Shown: piece after piece, positions 48,252-56,644 of the stretch | Numbering within the stretch: the stretch's first letter is position 1 | Layout: each line of letters starts with the position of its first letter | Origin: Mycolicibacterium poriferae | GTDB taxonomy: Bacteria > Actinomycetota > Actinomycetes > Mycobacteriales > Mycobacteriaceae | DNA: 64,000 bases | Reading direction: 5' to 3' | Assembly (NCBI RefSeq): GCF_010728325.1 | Contig: NZ_AP022570.1 | Span: forward strand, 3,038,001 to 3,102,000 | Program-made: the position numbers and the translations under genes | Notes under the pieces: generated by a model | Database searches by the model: none | Seen by the model: only the letters and a program-made list of their open reading frames with translations | What the model was told of the DNA's origin: nothing

Positions 48252-48863
48252 TCAGTTGTCGCGCCTGGTCTGATCGTCGCGCCTGGTCTCATCGTCCTCG
48301 GCCACGGCGACCGGGGAGGTGTGCGGCTCGGCTTCGGCGCCGGTCTGCGCGGTGGAGTAGTTGTCGTCGCGGTCATCGCGCACGGCGGCGAACACATCGG
48401 TGTCGGCCCGGTCGTCGTCCTCGCGGCGACGCTCCATCGGCGGGGCCTTGCGGTCGACGAGCCAGTGACCCAGGCCCACCCCGACGATCGCGCTGAGGAA
48501 GACCAGCAGCGCGGTGAACGCCGCGAAGGTGGTCAGCTCGTTGAGCAGGCCCTCGACATAGAGGTTGTTGTAGAACAGCCCGATGAACCAGGCCACCGCG
48601 CCGCTGACCACACCGGCGAACAGACCGGCCAACAGCCACGTCATCGCCAGGTCGGCCCGGCGTTCCGGGTCGGGGTTCTTCTTGGCGTCCGAGCGGCCGT
48701 CGACATAACCCCACAGCAGGGCGACAACCGCGTACACGGCGACCAGGATCGCGCTGATCATCGTCGCCCGGGTCTCCCACACGTTGATCATCGCTCCCTG
48801 GAGTAACCGGACGATCACCATCAGGGCGGCGAACATCAGTCCGCGCAGCAGCCACTTGCTCAT
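48252..48863 (-). CDS. Four-helix membrane protein (B-4DMT family, Rv2536-like)
   Basis: A 203-residue protein with four transmembrane helices in the first ~135 residues (LMFAALMVIVRLLQGA, ISAILVAVYAVVALLWGY, WLLAGLFAGVVSGAVAWFIGL, FTALLVFLSAIVGVGLG), then a charged tail. The tail ends with near-duplicate DETRRDDQTRRD, encoded by a short direct repeat. Annotated elsewhere as a B-4DMT family transporter; transport is not demonstrated. ATG at 48863; convergent with aroB and divergent from pepQ. Confidence 0.85.
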   Translation of the reverse strand: MSKWLLRGLMFAALMVIVRLLQGAMINVWETRATMISAILVAVYAVVALLWGYVDGRSDAKKNPDPERRADLAMTWLLAGLFAGVVSGAVAWFIGLFYNNLYVEGLLNELTTFAAFTALLVFLSAIVGVGLGHWLVDRKAPPMERRREDDDRADTDVFAAVRDDRDDNYSTAQTGAEAEPHTSPVAVAEDDETRRDDQTRRDN

Positions 48864-48882
48864 GGGGCCTCACCTTAGCGAG

Positions 48883-48888
48883 TAGCGT
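48883..48888 (+). promoter_or_regulatory. -10 element of leaderless pepQ
   Basis: TAGCGT, eight bases, then the GTG at 48897; no ribosome site. A likely promoter for pepQ and possibly efp-nusB. Confidence 0.55.
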
Positions 48889-48896
48889 CGTGCGCT

Positions 48897-49982
48897 GTGA
48901 CGATTTCCCAGCGCCGTGACCGGTTACGGCAACGTCTGGTGGACGCCGAACTTGATGCCATGCTGGTATCGGACCTGATCAACGTGCGTTATCTGTCCGG
49001 ATTCACCGGCTCCAACGCGGCCCTGCTGGTGCTCGCCGAACACGAAACGCCGGTGCTGGCCACCGACGGCCGCTACCGGACCCAGGCCGCACATCAGGCG
49101 CCTGACGCCGAGGTGGTGATCGAGCGCGCCTGCAACCCGCATCTGGTCGGGCGGGCCGCAGCCATGGGAGTGCGCCGGCTGGGCTTCGAGAGCCACGTGG
49201 TGACCGTCGATGCCTTCGCCACGTTCACGCGCGAGGCAGGGGAGCGCTGCGAGCTGATCCGGGCGGCCGGCACCGTCGAAGGATTGCGCGAAGTGAAGGA
49301 TTCCGGCGAGTTGGCGTTGCTGCGGCTGGCCTGCGAGTCCGCCGATGCCGCGCTGACGGACCTGGTGCAGAAGGGCGGGCTGCGGCCGGGCCGCAGCGAG
49401 AAGGAGATCCGCAACGACCTCGAGGCGCTGATGCTGGTGCACGGCGCCGATGGCGCGTCGTTCGAGACGATCGTCGCGGCTGGAGCGAACTCTGCCGTAC
49501 CCCATCACCGGCCCACCGACTCTGTGCTGGCTGCCGGTGACTTCGTCAAGATCGACTTCGGTGCCCTGGTCGCCGGCTACCACTCGGACATGACCCGCAC
49601 CTTCGTGTTGTCGCCGATCGCCGACTGGCAGCGCGACATCTACGAGTTGGTGGCCACCGCGCAGCGCGCCGGCCGGGATGCGCTCGCCCCGGGGGTGGTG
49701 CTCAAGGATGTCGACGCCGCATCGCGCCAGGTCATCGCAGACGCCGGGTACGCCGAGAACTTCGGCCACGGCCTCGGCCACGGCGTGGGTCTGCAGATCC
49801 ACGAAGCGCCGGGAATCAACGGAGCGGCCGCCGGTACACTGCTTGCTGGCTCCGCGGTGACCGTCGAGCCCGGTGTCTACCTGCCCGACCGTGGTGGAGT
49901 CCGCATCGAGGACACGCTGGCGGTCACCGGAGACAGCCCCGAACTACTCACCAGGTTTTCCAAGGACCTGGTCGTCCTCTAG
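48897..49982 (+). CDS. pepQ: M24 family Xaa-Pro peptidase
   Basis: A 361-residue creatinase/aminopeptidase P fold enzyme. The N-terminal domain reads MLVSDLINVRYLSGFTGSNA. Metal ligands of the pita-bread domain are the Asp in VKIDFGAL, the Asp in YHSDMTRTF, the His in GHGVGLQIHEAP, and the Glu residues in VTVEPGVYLP and GVRIEDTL. It cleaves X-Pro bonds in the cytosol. Leaderless GTG at 48897. Upstream of efp with a 21-base gap, a conserved pairing that links a Pro-peptidase with the factor that relieves Pro stalling. Confidence 0.95.
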   Translation: MTISQRRDRLRQRLVDAELDAMLVSDLINVRYLSGFTGSNAALLVLAEHETPVLATDGRYRTQAAHQAPDAEVVIERACNPHLVGRAAAMGVRRLGFESHVVTVDAFATFTREAGERCELIRAAGTVEGLREVKDSGELALLRLACESADAALTDLVQKGGLRPGRSEKEIRNDLEALMLVHGADGASFETIVAAGANSAVPHHRPTDSVLAAGDFVKIDFGALVAGYHSDMTRTFVLSPIADWQRDIYELVATAQRAGRDALAPGVVLKDVDAASRQVIADAGYAENFGHGLGHGVGLQIHEAPGINGAAAGTLLAGSAVTVEPGVYLPDRGGVRIEDTLAVTGDSPELLTRFSKDLVVL

Positions 49983-50003
49983 AAGCTAGGAGTACATCCC
50001 ACC

Positions 50004-50567
50004 GTGGCAACGACCGCCGACTTCAAGAACGGGCTCGTCCTGCAGATCGACGGCCAACTGTGGCAGATCGTCGAGTTCCAGCACGTCAAGCCCGGTAAGG
50101 GCCCGGCCTTCGTGCGGACCAAGCTGAAGAACGTGCTGTCCGGCAAGGTCGTCGACAAGACCTACAACGCGGGTGTGAAGGTCGAGACCGCAACCGTGGA
50201 CCGCCGCGATGCCACCTTCCTCTACCGGGACGGCTCGGATTTCGTGTTCATGGATTCCGAGGACTTCGAGCAGCATCCGTTGCCTGATTCACTCGTCGGC
50301 CGGCTGGCCGACTTCCTGCTGGAGAGCATGCCGGTGCAGATCGCGTTCCACGACGGCGCGCCGCTGTACCTGGAACTGCCGGTGACGGTCGAGCTCGAGG
50401 TCACCCACACCGAGCCGGGCCTGCAGGGTGACCGGTCCAGCGCCGGAACCAAGCCGGCCACCGTCGAGACCGGTGCCGAGATCCAGGTGCCGTTGTTCAT
50501 CAACACCGGTGACAAGCTGAAGGTGGATTCGCGCGACGGCAGCTATCTGGGAAGGGTCAATGCCTGA
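50004..50567 (+). CDS. efp: Translation elongation factor P
   Basis: A 187-residue, three-domain factor that rescues ribosomes stalled at polyproline. The KOW-like domain I carries the tip loop KPGKGPAFV, with the Lys in the position that is modified in some bacteria; domains II and III end [24 protein letters not shown] at 50004 is preceded by TAGGAG at good spacing. Between efp and nusB lies a 75-base direct repeat region. Confidence 0.97.
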   Translation: MATTADFKNGLVLQIDGQLWQIVEFQHVKPGKGPAFVRTKLKNVLSGKVVDKTYNAGVKVETATVDRRDATFLYRDGSDFVFMDSEDFEQHPLPDSLVGRLADFLLESMPVQIAFHDGAPLYLELPVTVELEVTHTEPGLQGDRSSAGTKPATVETGAEIQVPLFINTGDKLKVDSRDGSYLGRVNA

Positions 50568-50570
50568 CAC

Positions 50571-50645
50571 CTGGGCGAGTGGAGCGCAGCGAAGCGACGG
50601 GATGGTTGTCCTGGGCGAGCGGAGCGTAGCGGAGCGACGGGATGG
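50571..50645 (+). repeat. Direct repeat between efp and nusB
   Basis: Two 35-base copies (50571-50605 and 50611-50645) differ at three positions and are spaced 40 bases apart. The core GGAGCGNAGCGNAGCGACGG recurs in both. The second copy contains the nusB start codon. The minus strand of the 30-bp repeat near 27571 carries the related GCGGAGCTTGCGGAGCGAC, so both may stem from one dispersed element. Confidence 0.85.
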
Positions 50646-50649
50646 CTGA
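50602..50649 (+). CDS. Possible 15-codon upstream ORF overlapping nusB start
   Basis: ATG at 50602 opens [15 protein letters not shown] and stops at TGA 50647-50649, overlapping the nusB ATG (50642) by 8 bp in another frame. It exists because the start-bearing part of the repeat is duplicated. It has no clear ribosome site beyond GAGCG-type purines. Could couple translation into nusB or be a by-product of the duplication. Confidence 0.3.
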   Translation: MVVLGERSVAERRDG

Positions 50650-51115
50650 CCGCAGAGGTGATCGCGGGCGGCACCAGGCCCGTAAGCGGGCCGTCGATCT
50701 GTTGTTCGAGGCCGAGGCCCGCGGCATCACCGCGGCAGAAGTGGCCGACGCCCGTAATGCGCTGTCGCACCATCAGGCCGACGTGGCGCTGCTGAATCCC
50801 TACACGGTGACGGTCGCACGGGGCGTGACCGAGCATGCCGCGCACATCGACGACCTCATCGCGACGCACCTGCAGGGGTGGACGCTGGACCGGCTGCCCG
50901 CCGTCGACCGCGCGATCCTGCGCGTGGCGGTGTGGGAGCTGCTGCACGGTGTGGACGTGCCGGAGCCCGTCGCGGTCGATGAGGCGGTCGAACTGGCCAA
51001 GCAGCTCTCGACCGACGAGTCACCCGGCTTCATCAACGGCGTGCTGGGTCAGGTGATGCTGGTGACACCCCAGATTCGGGCAGCCGCCCAGGCGGTGCGG
51101 GGCACCGGCGAGTAG
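50642..51115 (+). CDS. nusB: Transcription antitermination factor NusB
   Basis: A 157-residue all-helical protein: [18 protein letters not shown] at the N-terminus, [21 protein letters not shown] in the middle and [27 protein letters not shown] at the C-terminus are NusB signatures. With NusE it binds boxA RNA for rRNA antitermination. ATG at 50642 is the accepted start but lies in the second copy of a direct repeat, so its ribosome site is the repeat's GAGCGACGGG. Confidence 0.95.
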   Translation: MADRRGDRGRHQARKRAVDLLFEAEARGITAAEVADARNALSHHQADVALLNPYTVTVARGVTEHAAHIDDLIATHLQGWTLDRLPAVDRAILRVAVWELLHGVDVPEPVAVDEAVELAKQLSTDESPGFINGVLGQVMLVTPQIRAAAQAVRGTGE

Positions 51116-51135
51116 TTTCCGCGGGAGGAGATCGC

Positions 51136-52359
51136 GTGACCGATACGACCGTTCGTAGCAGTACGCGTGTCACGGGTTTCGATGATCCTGAGCTGGATTT
51201 CCAACTCCTGCGCCAGCTGGGGTCCGCCTGCTACGGCGGGGCCTCGGTCGGTGAGACGCTGGCGGTGGCGGCTCGTATTCGCGAAGCGGGTCCGCAGGCG
51301 TGGTCCGAGGAGTTCGCGGCGCTGGCCGAGCGGCAACGCGCTGACGCTGACCAGCGGGCGGCCGCCGGCCACCACCTCAGCGCCGGGGAGCGCTATCTGC
51401 ACGCGTCGAACAGTTTCCGTGCAGCCGAATATTTTTCGCCGTTCGGCGCCGATCGCCACGTCGAGCTGGGTCTCGCGAGCCGGGCCGCATTCCTGGCCGC
51501 ACTGGGGCCGGTGGGGGTGGAGGAGATGTGGCTGTCCTGGCGTGGCCAACGCCTGCCGGGGTACTGGTTCGTCCCGCCGGGTGCCGCCGATGCCGGACCG
51601 ACGCTGGTCGCCACGAGCGGGTTCGACGGCACCCTCGAGGAAACCTACTTTCAGATCGGGTTGGCGGCACTGCAGCGCGGCTGGCGGGTGCTGCAGATCT
51701 GCGGCCCCGGCCAGATGGACACCGCCCGCACCGAAGCTGCGACACATTTCGTGCCCGACACCGAGTCCTGGGTTTCGGCGTGGCTCGACCAGATGATCGA
51801 ACGTCCCGGCGTCGACCCGGATCGATTGGCCTTGCTGGGCATCAGTTTCGGTGGTTACTTCGCGACGAGAGCTGCCGCGCACGACACCCGGGTGCGTGCG
51901 CTGGTGGCCAATTCGCCGGTCATCGACCTGCGTGCCTACATGGTGTCGTTCGTCGCCGGGATGGGTGGGGACCCCGCCGAGGTGCTCACGCCCGAGGAGG
52001 ATTTCAGTCTCGACGACATCGACGAGATCCCCGATGAGGAGATGCCACCCACCATCAAGGAGATGTCGCGGTCGCTGATCCGGCGATTCGGCCAGACGAC
52101 ATTCCTCGACACCTTCGAGTACCTGCGGCAGTTCACGGTCGAGCCCGCCTCGATCGCGTGTCCCGCTCTGGCGTTGGTGGGATCGGGTGAGGGGGGCGAG
52201 CCTGTGCGGCAGTACGAGGTATTCGCCGATCAGGCATCCGGTCCGGTGACACGACGGCTGTTCACCGGCGCCGAAGGCGCCGACACACACTGCCAGCTCG
52301 GGAATCTGACCTTGTCGAACGCGGTCACGTTGGATTGGCTCGACGCCACGGTGGGCTGA
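51136..52359 (+). CDS. Alpha/beta hydrolase, dipeptidyl-peptidase/FrsA-like lid type
   Basis: A 407-residue hydrolase with a helical N-terminal cap (~residues 1-125) and a catalytic domain. The nucleophile elbow GISFGGYFATRAAA gives Ser near residue 236, and ADTHCQLGN near 380 gives the His. The layout resembles 2,6-dihydroxypseudooxynicotine hydrolase and FrsA-like proteins that act on C-C or ester bonds. GTG at 51136 follows GCGGGAGGAG. It is 20 bases after nusB but functionally unrelated as far as can be seen. Confidence 0.85.
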   Translation: MTDTTVRSSTRVTGFDDPELDFQLLRQLGSACYGGASVGETLAVAARIREAGPQAWSEEFAALAERQRADADQRAAAGHHLSAGERYLHASNSFRAAEYFSPFGADRHVELGLASRAAFLAALGPVGVEEMWLSWRGQRLPGYWFVPPGAADAGPTLVATSGFDGTLEETYFQIGLAALQRGWRVLQICGPGQMDTARTEAATHFVPDTESWVSAWLDQMIERPGVDPDRLALLGISFGGYFATRAAAHDTRVRALVANSPVIDLRAYMVSFVAGMGGDPAEVLTPEEDFSLDDIDEIPDEEMPPTIKEMSRSLIRRFGQTTFLDTFEYLRQFTVEPASIACPALALVGSGEGGEPVRQYEVFADQASGPVTRRLFTGAEGADTHCQLGNLTLSNAVTLDWLDATVG

Positions 52360-52380
52360 CCACCGCTCTGACGGCGTCCC

Positions 52381-53667
52381 CTATGCGGCGTTGAAGGTGA
52401 TGAGGTTGATGCGCAGTCCGTCTTCGATGATGCTGCGGCGGGTGATGGGGGTTCCGGGGGCTGGTGGGGCCAGGGAGTAGTAGGTCGCGCCGGTGGGGGT
52501 GGTGTAGGTGGCGGTGTGGGTGCCGTCGTCGTTGGTGGTGGTGACGGTCCAGCCGGGGGCGTCTTTGGCGTAGTTGCAGGTTTCGCAGGTGCCCAGACCG
52601 TTGCGTGCGCTGGTCGGCCCACCGTCGCGGTCGGGGGTGGCGTGGTCGTGGTGGCGGATCGGGGCGTCGCAGTAGGGGGTGCGGCAGGTTTGGTCGCGCA
52701 CGTCGATGAACCGGGCCAGCCCGGGCGGGAAGAACCGGGCCTGTGATTCCATCGCGACCAATTGTCCGGAGGTGGGGTGGCGGTAGAGGCGGCGCAGGGT
52801 GGCTTTGGCCTCGGTTTGGGCGGCGGTGGCCGCGTCGGCGAGCAGATGGCGGGCCACCGCGGCCGGCACAGGCCCGTAGCCCTGCACCCAGGCGGGGCTG
52901 GTGTCGGTGCCGAACAGGGTGGTGTCAGCCATGACCAGGTTCAGCGCCACCGACACCGGTGCGGTGGCGGAGTCGCCGGTGGCGCGTTCGTAGAGGGTGT
53001 CGGCCATCACCTGTCCGCGTGAGCGGCCGTCGCAGGTGAGGTCGGCTTGGCGTTTCAACGCGGCGTAGATTCCGACGCCCTGGGCCACGGGTAGCAGCGC
53101 GGTGACATAGACCATGGCGTCAGGGGCCGGGCGGGTCCACACCGCCCGATCGGCGGGGGCTTTGCGGGCCCGCTCGACGACCGCGGCGGCATCCAGGCGG
53201 GCGGCGATCTTCGCGGCTTCGGCGGTGATGCGCTGATTTCCCCACCCGGTCAGCCGGGTCGGGTCGGCGCACAACTCGGCGTCCAACTCAGCGCGGTGCT
53301 CGACACTCAGACAGGCCGACTCGCGCACGATCAGGGTGGCCCGCCACTCCGAGAGCACCCCGGCCTGCAGCGCGGCCAGAGTGTGGGGCATCTCGGACAC
53401 CAGCGCCCGCGCGAACCCCAGATGGCGGGCCCCGCACGCCGGGGCGTCGCGGCGGGCCAGGGCGACCTCACTGGCCAGGCCCCGCCCACGCTTGGCGGCC
53501 GGGACCCCGGCGGTCTTCTCGGCCGCGGCGCGTTGAGCGGCCCACAGGGCGGTCGCGCGGGCTTGGGCGGCGGCCGCGGCGGATTTCAGGTGCTCGCAGC
53601 GCTCGATGACGGCGCGCAGCTCCGCCTCCGACGCGCCAGGATCGACATCGAACACACTTTCGAACAC
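52381..53667 (-). CDS. DUF222/HNH endonuclease domain protein (13E12 repeat family)
   Basis: A 428-residue protein with the DUF222 helical region over most of its length and an HNH nuclease motif at about residues 320-370 (CRTPYCDAPIRHHDHATPDRDGGPTSARNGLGTCETCNYAKD). Two Cys pairs probably bind a structural zinc. This 13E12 family is abundant and often mobile or duplicated in mycobacteria; its activity is unproven. GTG at 53667 (MFESVFDVDPGASE) is chosen; a second GTG at 53655 is possible. No terminal repeats or target duplications were found around it. Confidence 0.88.
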   Translation of the reverse strand: MFESVFDVDPGASEAELRAVIERCEHLKSAAAAAQARATALWAAQRAAAEKTAGVPAAKRGRGLASEVALARRDAPACGARHLGFARALVSEMPHTLAALQAGVLSEWRATLIVRESACLSVEHRAELDAELCADPTRLTGWGNQRITAEAAKIAARLDAAAVVERARKAPADRAVWTRPAPDAMVYVTALLPVAQGVGIYAALKRQADLTCDGRSRGQVMADTLYERATGDSATAPVSVALNLVMADTTLFGTDTSPAWVQGYGPVPAAVARHLLADAATAAQTEAKATLRRLYRHPTSGQLVAMESQARFFPPGLARFIDVRDQTCRTPYCDAPIRHHDHATPDRDGGPTSARNGLGTCETCNYAKDAPGWTVTTTNDDGTHTATYTTPTGATYYSLAPPAPGTPITRRSIIEDGLRINLITFNAA

Positions 53668-53813
53668 AAAACCGACGCTACACCCCGGCACCGACAAGAA
53701 TCGATCAGCGCACGACAGTCTCATCGATGCGACGGACGAGCTCAGCGACCCGCCGCCCGAGATGAAGGCGGCCGTGACCGCCGTACAGTCGATGCGCCAC
53801 CGAACTTTCGGCG

Positions 53814-55019
53814 CTACAGCTCCAGGGCTTCGTAGGTTCGCCGCACAAACTTGGGCTGTGCGGTCTGCAGCTTGGCCAGCGACGTGTTGCCGGCGACGGC
53901 TGCCGCGGCGTCGACGGTGAGATTCGGCAGGTTCTGGATCAAGTAGATCAAGATGACGTCCGCGGAGGGGTCGGCCTGCCACCACGTGCCGTAGGCGCCC
54001 GGCCAGGAGAAGCTGCCGAGTCCGCCCGGGCCGAAGAGCTGACGGGACTTGGCCGGGTCGGTGACCACCGACAGATTCAACCCGAAACCGCGCCCGATCC
54101 AGAACGGTGCCCCGAGGAAGTCCTGGCGCTTCTGCTCGTCGGTCAGCCGATCCGTCCGCATCGACGCCACCGACTGCTCCGAGAGCACCCGCACCCCGTC
54201 GACGCTGCCGCCGGCCAACAACATCCGCGCGAACCTGAGATAGTCGTCGGCGGTCGACCACAGCCCGGCTCCGCCCATGCAGAACGGGGGGTCCGTGATC
54301 GGTGCCGGCCCCATCACGTCGTGACGCAACGTCGTGTCCGCGTCGAGTTGATACATGGTCGCCGCCCGCCGCCGGCCGCTGCTCCCCACGCTGAAACCGG
54401 TGTCCGTCATACCCAGGGGGCCGAGAATCCGCTCGGTGAGGATCTCGCTGAGGGGTTTGCCCTCCAAGCGCGACAACACGATACCCAGCACATCGGTGGC
54501 GACGCTGTAGGTCAGCCGCTCACCAGGCTGATGGGCGAGCGGCAGCTCCGCGAGTTCGGCCAGCCACCGGTCCTGGTCCTGGCGGGCCGGCAACTTGCGG
54601 TAGGCGTCGGCGAGCGGTCCCAGCACCGAGAACATGTAGGCCAAGCCGCTGCGGTGCGTCATCAGATCCTCGACGGTGATGTGACGCTGCGCGGGCACCG
54701 TGCGGTCCAGAGGCCCGCGCGGTTCAGCCAGCACCCGCATGTCGGCCAGTTCGGGCAGCCACGTGGCCACCCGGTCGGTCAGGGCGAGCTTGCCTTCCTC
54801 GACCAGGGACATGGCAGCGGCGATGGTGACCGGCTTGGTCATCGACGCGATGCGAAACATCGTGTCTCGCTGCATGGGCAGGCGGGCGTCGACGTCGCGG
54901 TGGCCGAGTTCGTTGACCTGCAGCACCCGTCCGCCCTGCCAGACGAGGGTGACCGCTCCGGCCAGCAGTCCCGCGTCGATCGCGTCGTTGATGGATGCCT
55001 TGTTGCGGTCGAGGTTCAC
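53814..55019 (-). CDS. Serine hydrolase of the beta-lactamase/esterase (class C-like) family
   Basis: A 401-residue penicillin-binding-protein-fold hydrolase: SMTK at residues 59-62 is the SxxK nucleophile motif, TYSVATDVLG near 171 gives the Tyr of the YxN-like motif, and FSWPGAYGTWW stands where the KTG-like motif is expected. No signal peptide is seen, so a cytosolic esterase (EstB/LpqK-like) is likelier than a beta-lactamase. GTG at 55019. Divergent from the pyr operon. Confidence 0.87.
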   Translation of the reverse strand: MNLDRNKASINDAIDAGLLAGAVTLVWQGGRVLQVNELGHRDVDARLPMQRDTMFRIASMTKPVTIAAAMSLVEEGKLALTDRVATWLPELADMRVLAEPRGPLDRTVPAQRHITVEDLMTHRSGLAYMFSVLGPLADAYRKLPARQDQDRWLAELAELPLAHQPGERLTYSVATDVLGIVLSRLEGKPLSEILTERILGPLGMTDTGFSVGSSGRRRAATMYQLDADTTLRHDVMGPAPITDPPFCMGGAGLWSTADDYLRFARMLLAGGSVDGVRVLSEQSVASMRTDRLTDEQKRQDFLGAPFWIGRGFGLNLSVVTDPAKSRQLFGPGGLGSFSWPGAYGTWWQADPSADVILIYLIQNLPNLTVDAAAAVAGNTSLAKLQTAQPKFVRRTYEALEL

Positions 55020-55061
55020 CCGCCAGAGGCTACCGGTACGGGGCGGTGTCAAAATTGGTGC

Positions 55062-55067
55062 TAAGCT
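55062..55067 (+). promoter_or_regulatory. pyr operon -10 element
   Basis: TAAGCT preceded by TGC gives an extended -10 (TGnTANNNT). Transcription would begin near 55074, leaving a leader of about 60 bases that includes the PyrR-binding loop. Confidence 0.5.
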
Positions 55068-55086
55068 CCGGGCAGTTTCCGAGCAT

Positions 55087-55120
55087 CCTTTAACGGCCGT
55101 CCGGTGAGGCGGAGAAGGAG
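55087..55120 (+). promoter_or_regulatory. PyrR-binding loop sequestering the pyrR ribosome site
   Basis: CCTT (55087-55090) pairs with AAGG (55115-55118); inside, GCC (55096-55098) pairs with GGC (55108-55110), exposing GTCCGGTGA. This matches the known PyrR binding-loop consensus around UCCNGNGAGG. The AAGGAGG ribosome site is part of the outer stem, so UMP-bound PyrR would repress translation, as described for mycobacterial pyr operons. No terminator follows, unlike Bacillus attenuators. Confidence 0.72.
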
Positions 55121-55133
55121 GTCCGGGTCGCAC

Positions 55134-55700
55134 GTGGCTGCCACTGACCGGGAGTTGATGTCCGCAGCGGACGTCAGTCGCACGATCGCTCGCATCGCGC
55201 ACCAGATCATCGAGAAGACGGCACTCGACGGACCCGACGGCCCCCGCGTAGTCCTGTTGGGTATCCCCACCCGTGGCGTCACTCTGGCCACCCGATTGGC
55301 CCGCAACATCGCCGAATTCAGCGGTACCGACGTCGCCCACGGCGCGTTGGACATCACGCTCTACCGCGACGACCTGATGAGCAAGCCGCCCCGCGCGCTC
55401 GCTGCCACCTCCATTCCCGAGGGCGGCATCGACGGGGCGCTCGTCGTGCTCGTCGACGACGTGCTGTACTCGGGCCGCTCGGTCCGCTCCGCGCTGGATG
55501 CGCTGCGCGACATCGGACGTCCTCGCACGGTGCAGCTGGCGGTGCTCGTCGACCGCGGACATCGGGAGCTGCCGATCCGGGCCGACTACGTCGGCAAGAA
55601 CGTGCCGACGTCACGCAGCGAGAACGTCAAGGTCCGCTTGACCGAAGACGACGGCTACGACGGCGTCCACATCGCACCGTACGGAGGTCCCCCGAGGTGA
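55134..55700 (+). CDS. pyrR: Pyr operon regulator / uracil phosphoribosyltransferase
   Basis: A 188-residue PRTase-fold protein. The PRPP loop is [22 protein letters not shown] (near residue 102), with [21 protein letters not shown] at the N-terminus and [22 protein letters not shown] later. It binds pyr mRNA with UMP and has some UPRTase activity. GTG at 55134 follows AAGGAGG by 12 bases. It overlaps pyrB by 4 bp (GTGA). Confidence 0.96.
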   Translation: MAATDRELMSAADVSRTIARIAHQIIEKTALDGPDGPRVVLLGIPTRGVTLATRLARNIAEFSGTDVAHGALDITLYRDDLMSKPPRALAATSIPEGGIDGALVVLVDDVLYSGRSVRSALDALRDIGRPRTVQLAVLVDRGHRELPIRADYVGKNVPTSRSENVKVRLTEDDGYDGVHIAPYGGPPR

Positions 55701-56644
55701 AACACCTGCTGGCCGCGGCCGACCTCAGCCGCGACGACGCCACCGCGATCCTGGACAACGCCGACCGGTTCCGCGAAGCGCTGATCGGCCGCGAGGTCAA
55801 GAAGCTGCCCACCCTGCGGGGGCGGACCATCATCACGATGTTCTACGAGAACTCCACCCGCACCCGGGTGTCGTTCGAGGTCGCCGGCAAGTGGATGAGT
55901 GCCGACGTCATCAACGTCAGCGCTTCGGGATCCTCTGTCGCCAAAGGGGAGTCGCTGCGCGACACCGCGCTGACGTTGCGCGCGGCCGGCGCCGATGCGC
56001 TGATCGTGCGTCACCCCGCATCGGGTGCGGCTCAGCAGCTGGCCGAGTGGACGCGCGACGAGCACGGCGGCCCGAGTGTGATCAACGCCGGTGACGGCAC
56101 CCATGAACACCCCACCCAGGCCCTGCTGGACGCGCTGACCATCCGGCAGCGGCTCGGCGGTATCGAGGGCAAGCGGGTGGTGATCGTCGGTGACGTCCTG
56201 CACAGCCGCGTGGCCCGCTCCAACGTGGCGCTGCTGCACACGCTCGGCGCGGAAGTGGTGCTGGTCGCCCCACCCACGCTGCTCCCCGTCGGCGTCGGCG
56301 GCTGGCCGGTCACGGTGTCCCACGACATCGACGCCGAACTGCCGCTGGCCGACGCGGTGTTGATGCTGCGGGTGCAGGCCGAACGTATGAACGGGGGCTT
56401 CTTCCCTTCCTCGCGAGAGTATTCCGTGCGTTACGGCCTGTCGGACAAGCGCCAGACCATGCTGGCCGAACATGCCGTGGTGCTGCACCCCGGACCGATG
56501 TTGCGTGGCATGGAGATCGCCTATTCGGTGGCGGACTCCCCGCAATCGGCGGTGCTGCAACAGGTTTCCAACGGCGTACACGTCCGCATGGCGGTGCTGT
56601 TCCACCTGCTGGTCGGAGCTGAAGAAGGGGCGATCAGCGCATGA
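55697..56644 (+). CDS. pyrB: Aspartate carbamoyltransferase catalytic subunit
   Basis: A 315-residue transcarbamylase joining carbamoyl phosphate and aspartate. [13 protein letters not shown] near residues 48-60 is the carbamoyl-phosphate loop and [19 protein letters not shown] the 80s-loop region; the aspartate domain has [10 protein letters not shown]. No PyrI regulatory subunit is present. GTG at 55697 and ATGA overlap with pyrC show coupled translation. Confidence 0.97.
   Translation: MKHLLAAADLSRDDATAILDNADRFREALIGREVKKLPTLRGRTIITMFYENSTRTRVSFEVAGKWMSADVINVSASGSSVAKGESLRDTALTLRAAGADALIVRHPASGAAQQLAEWTRDEHGGPSVINAGDGTHEHPTQALLDALTIRQRLGGIEGKRVVIVGDVLHSRVARSNVALLHTLGAEVVLVAPPTLLPVGVGGWPVTVSHDIDAELPLADAVLMLRVQAERMNGGFFPSSREYSVRYGLSDKRQTMLAEHAVVLHPGPMLRGMEIAYSVADSPQSAVLQQVSNGVHVRMAVLFHLLVGAEEGAISA

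Noticed and set aside
52381..53667. Complete insertion sequence around the HNH gene
   Set aside because: No terminal inverted repeats, target duplication or transposase motif (DDE or serine recombinase) could be found; the protein is a DUF222/HNH type.
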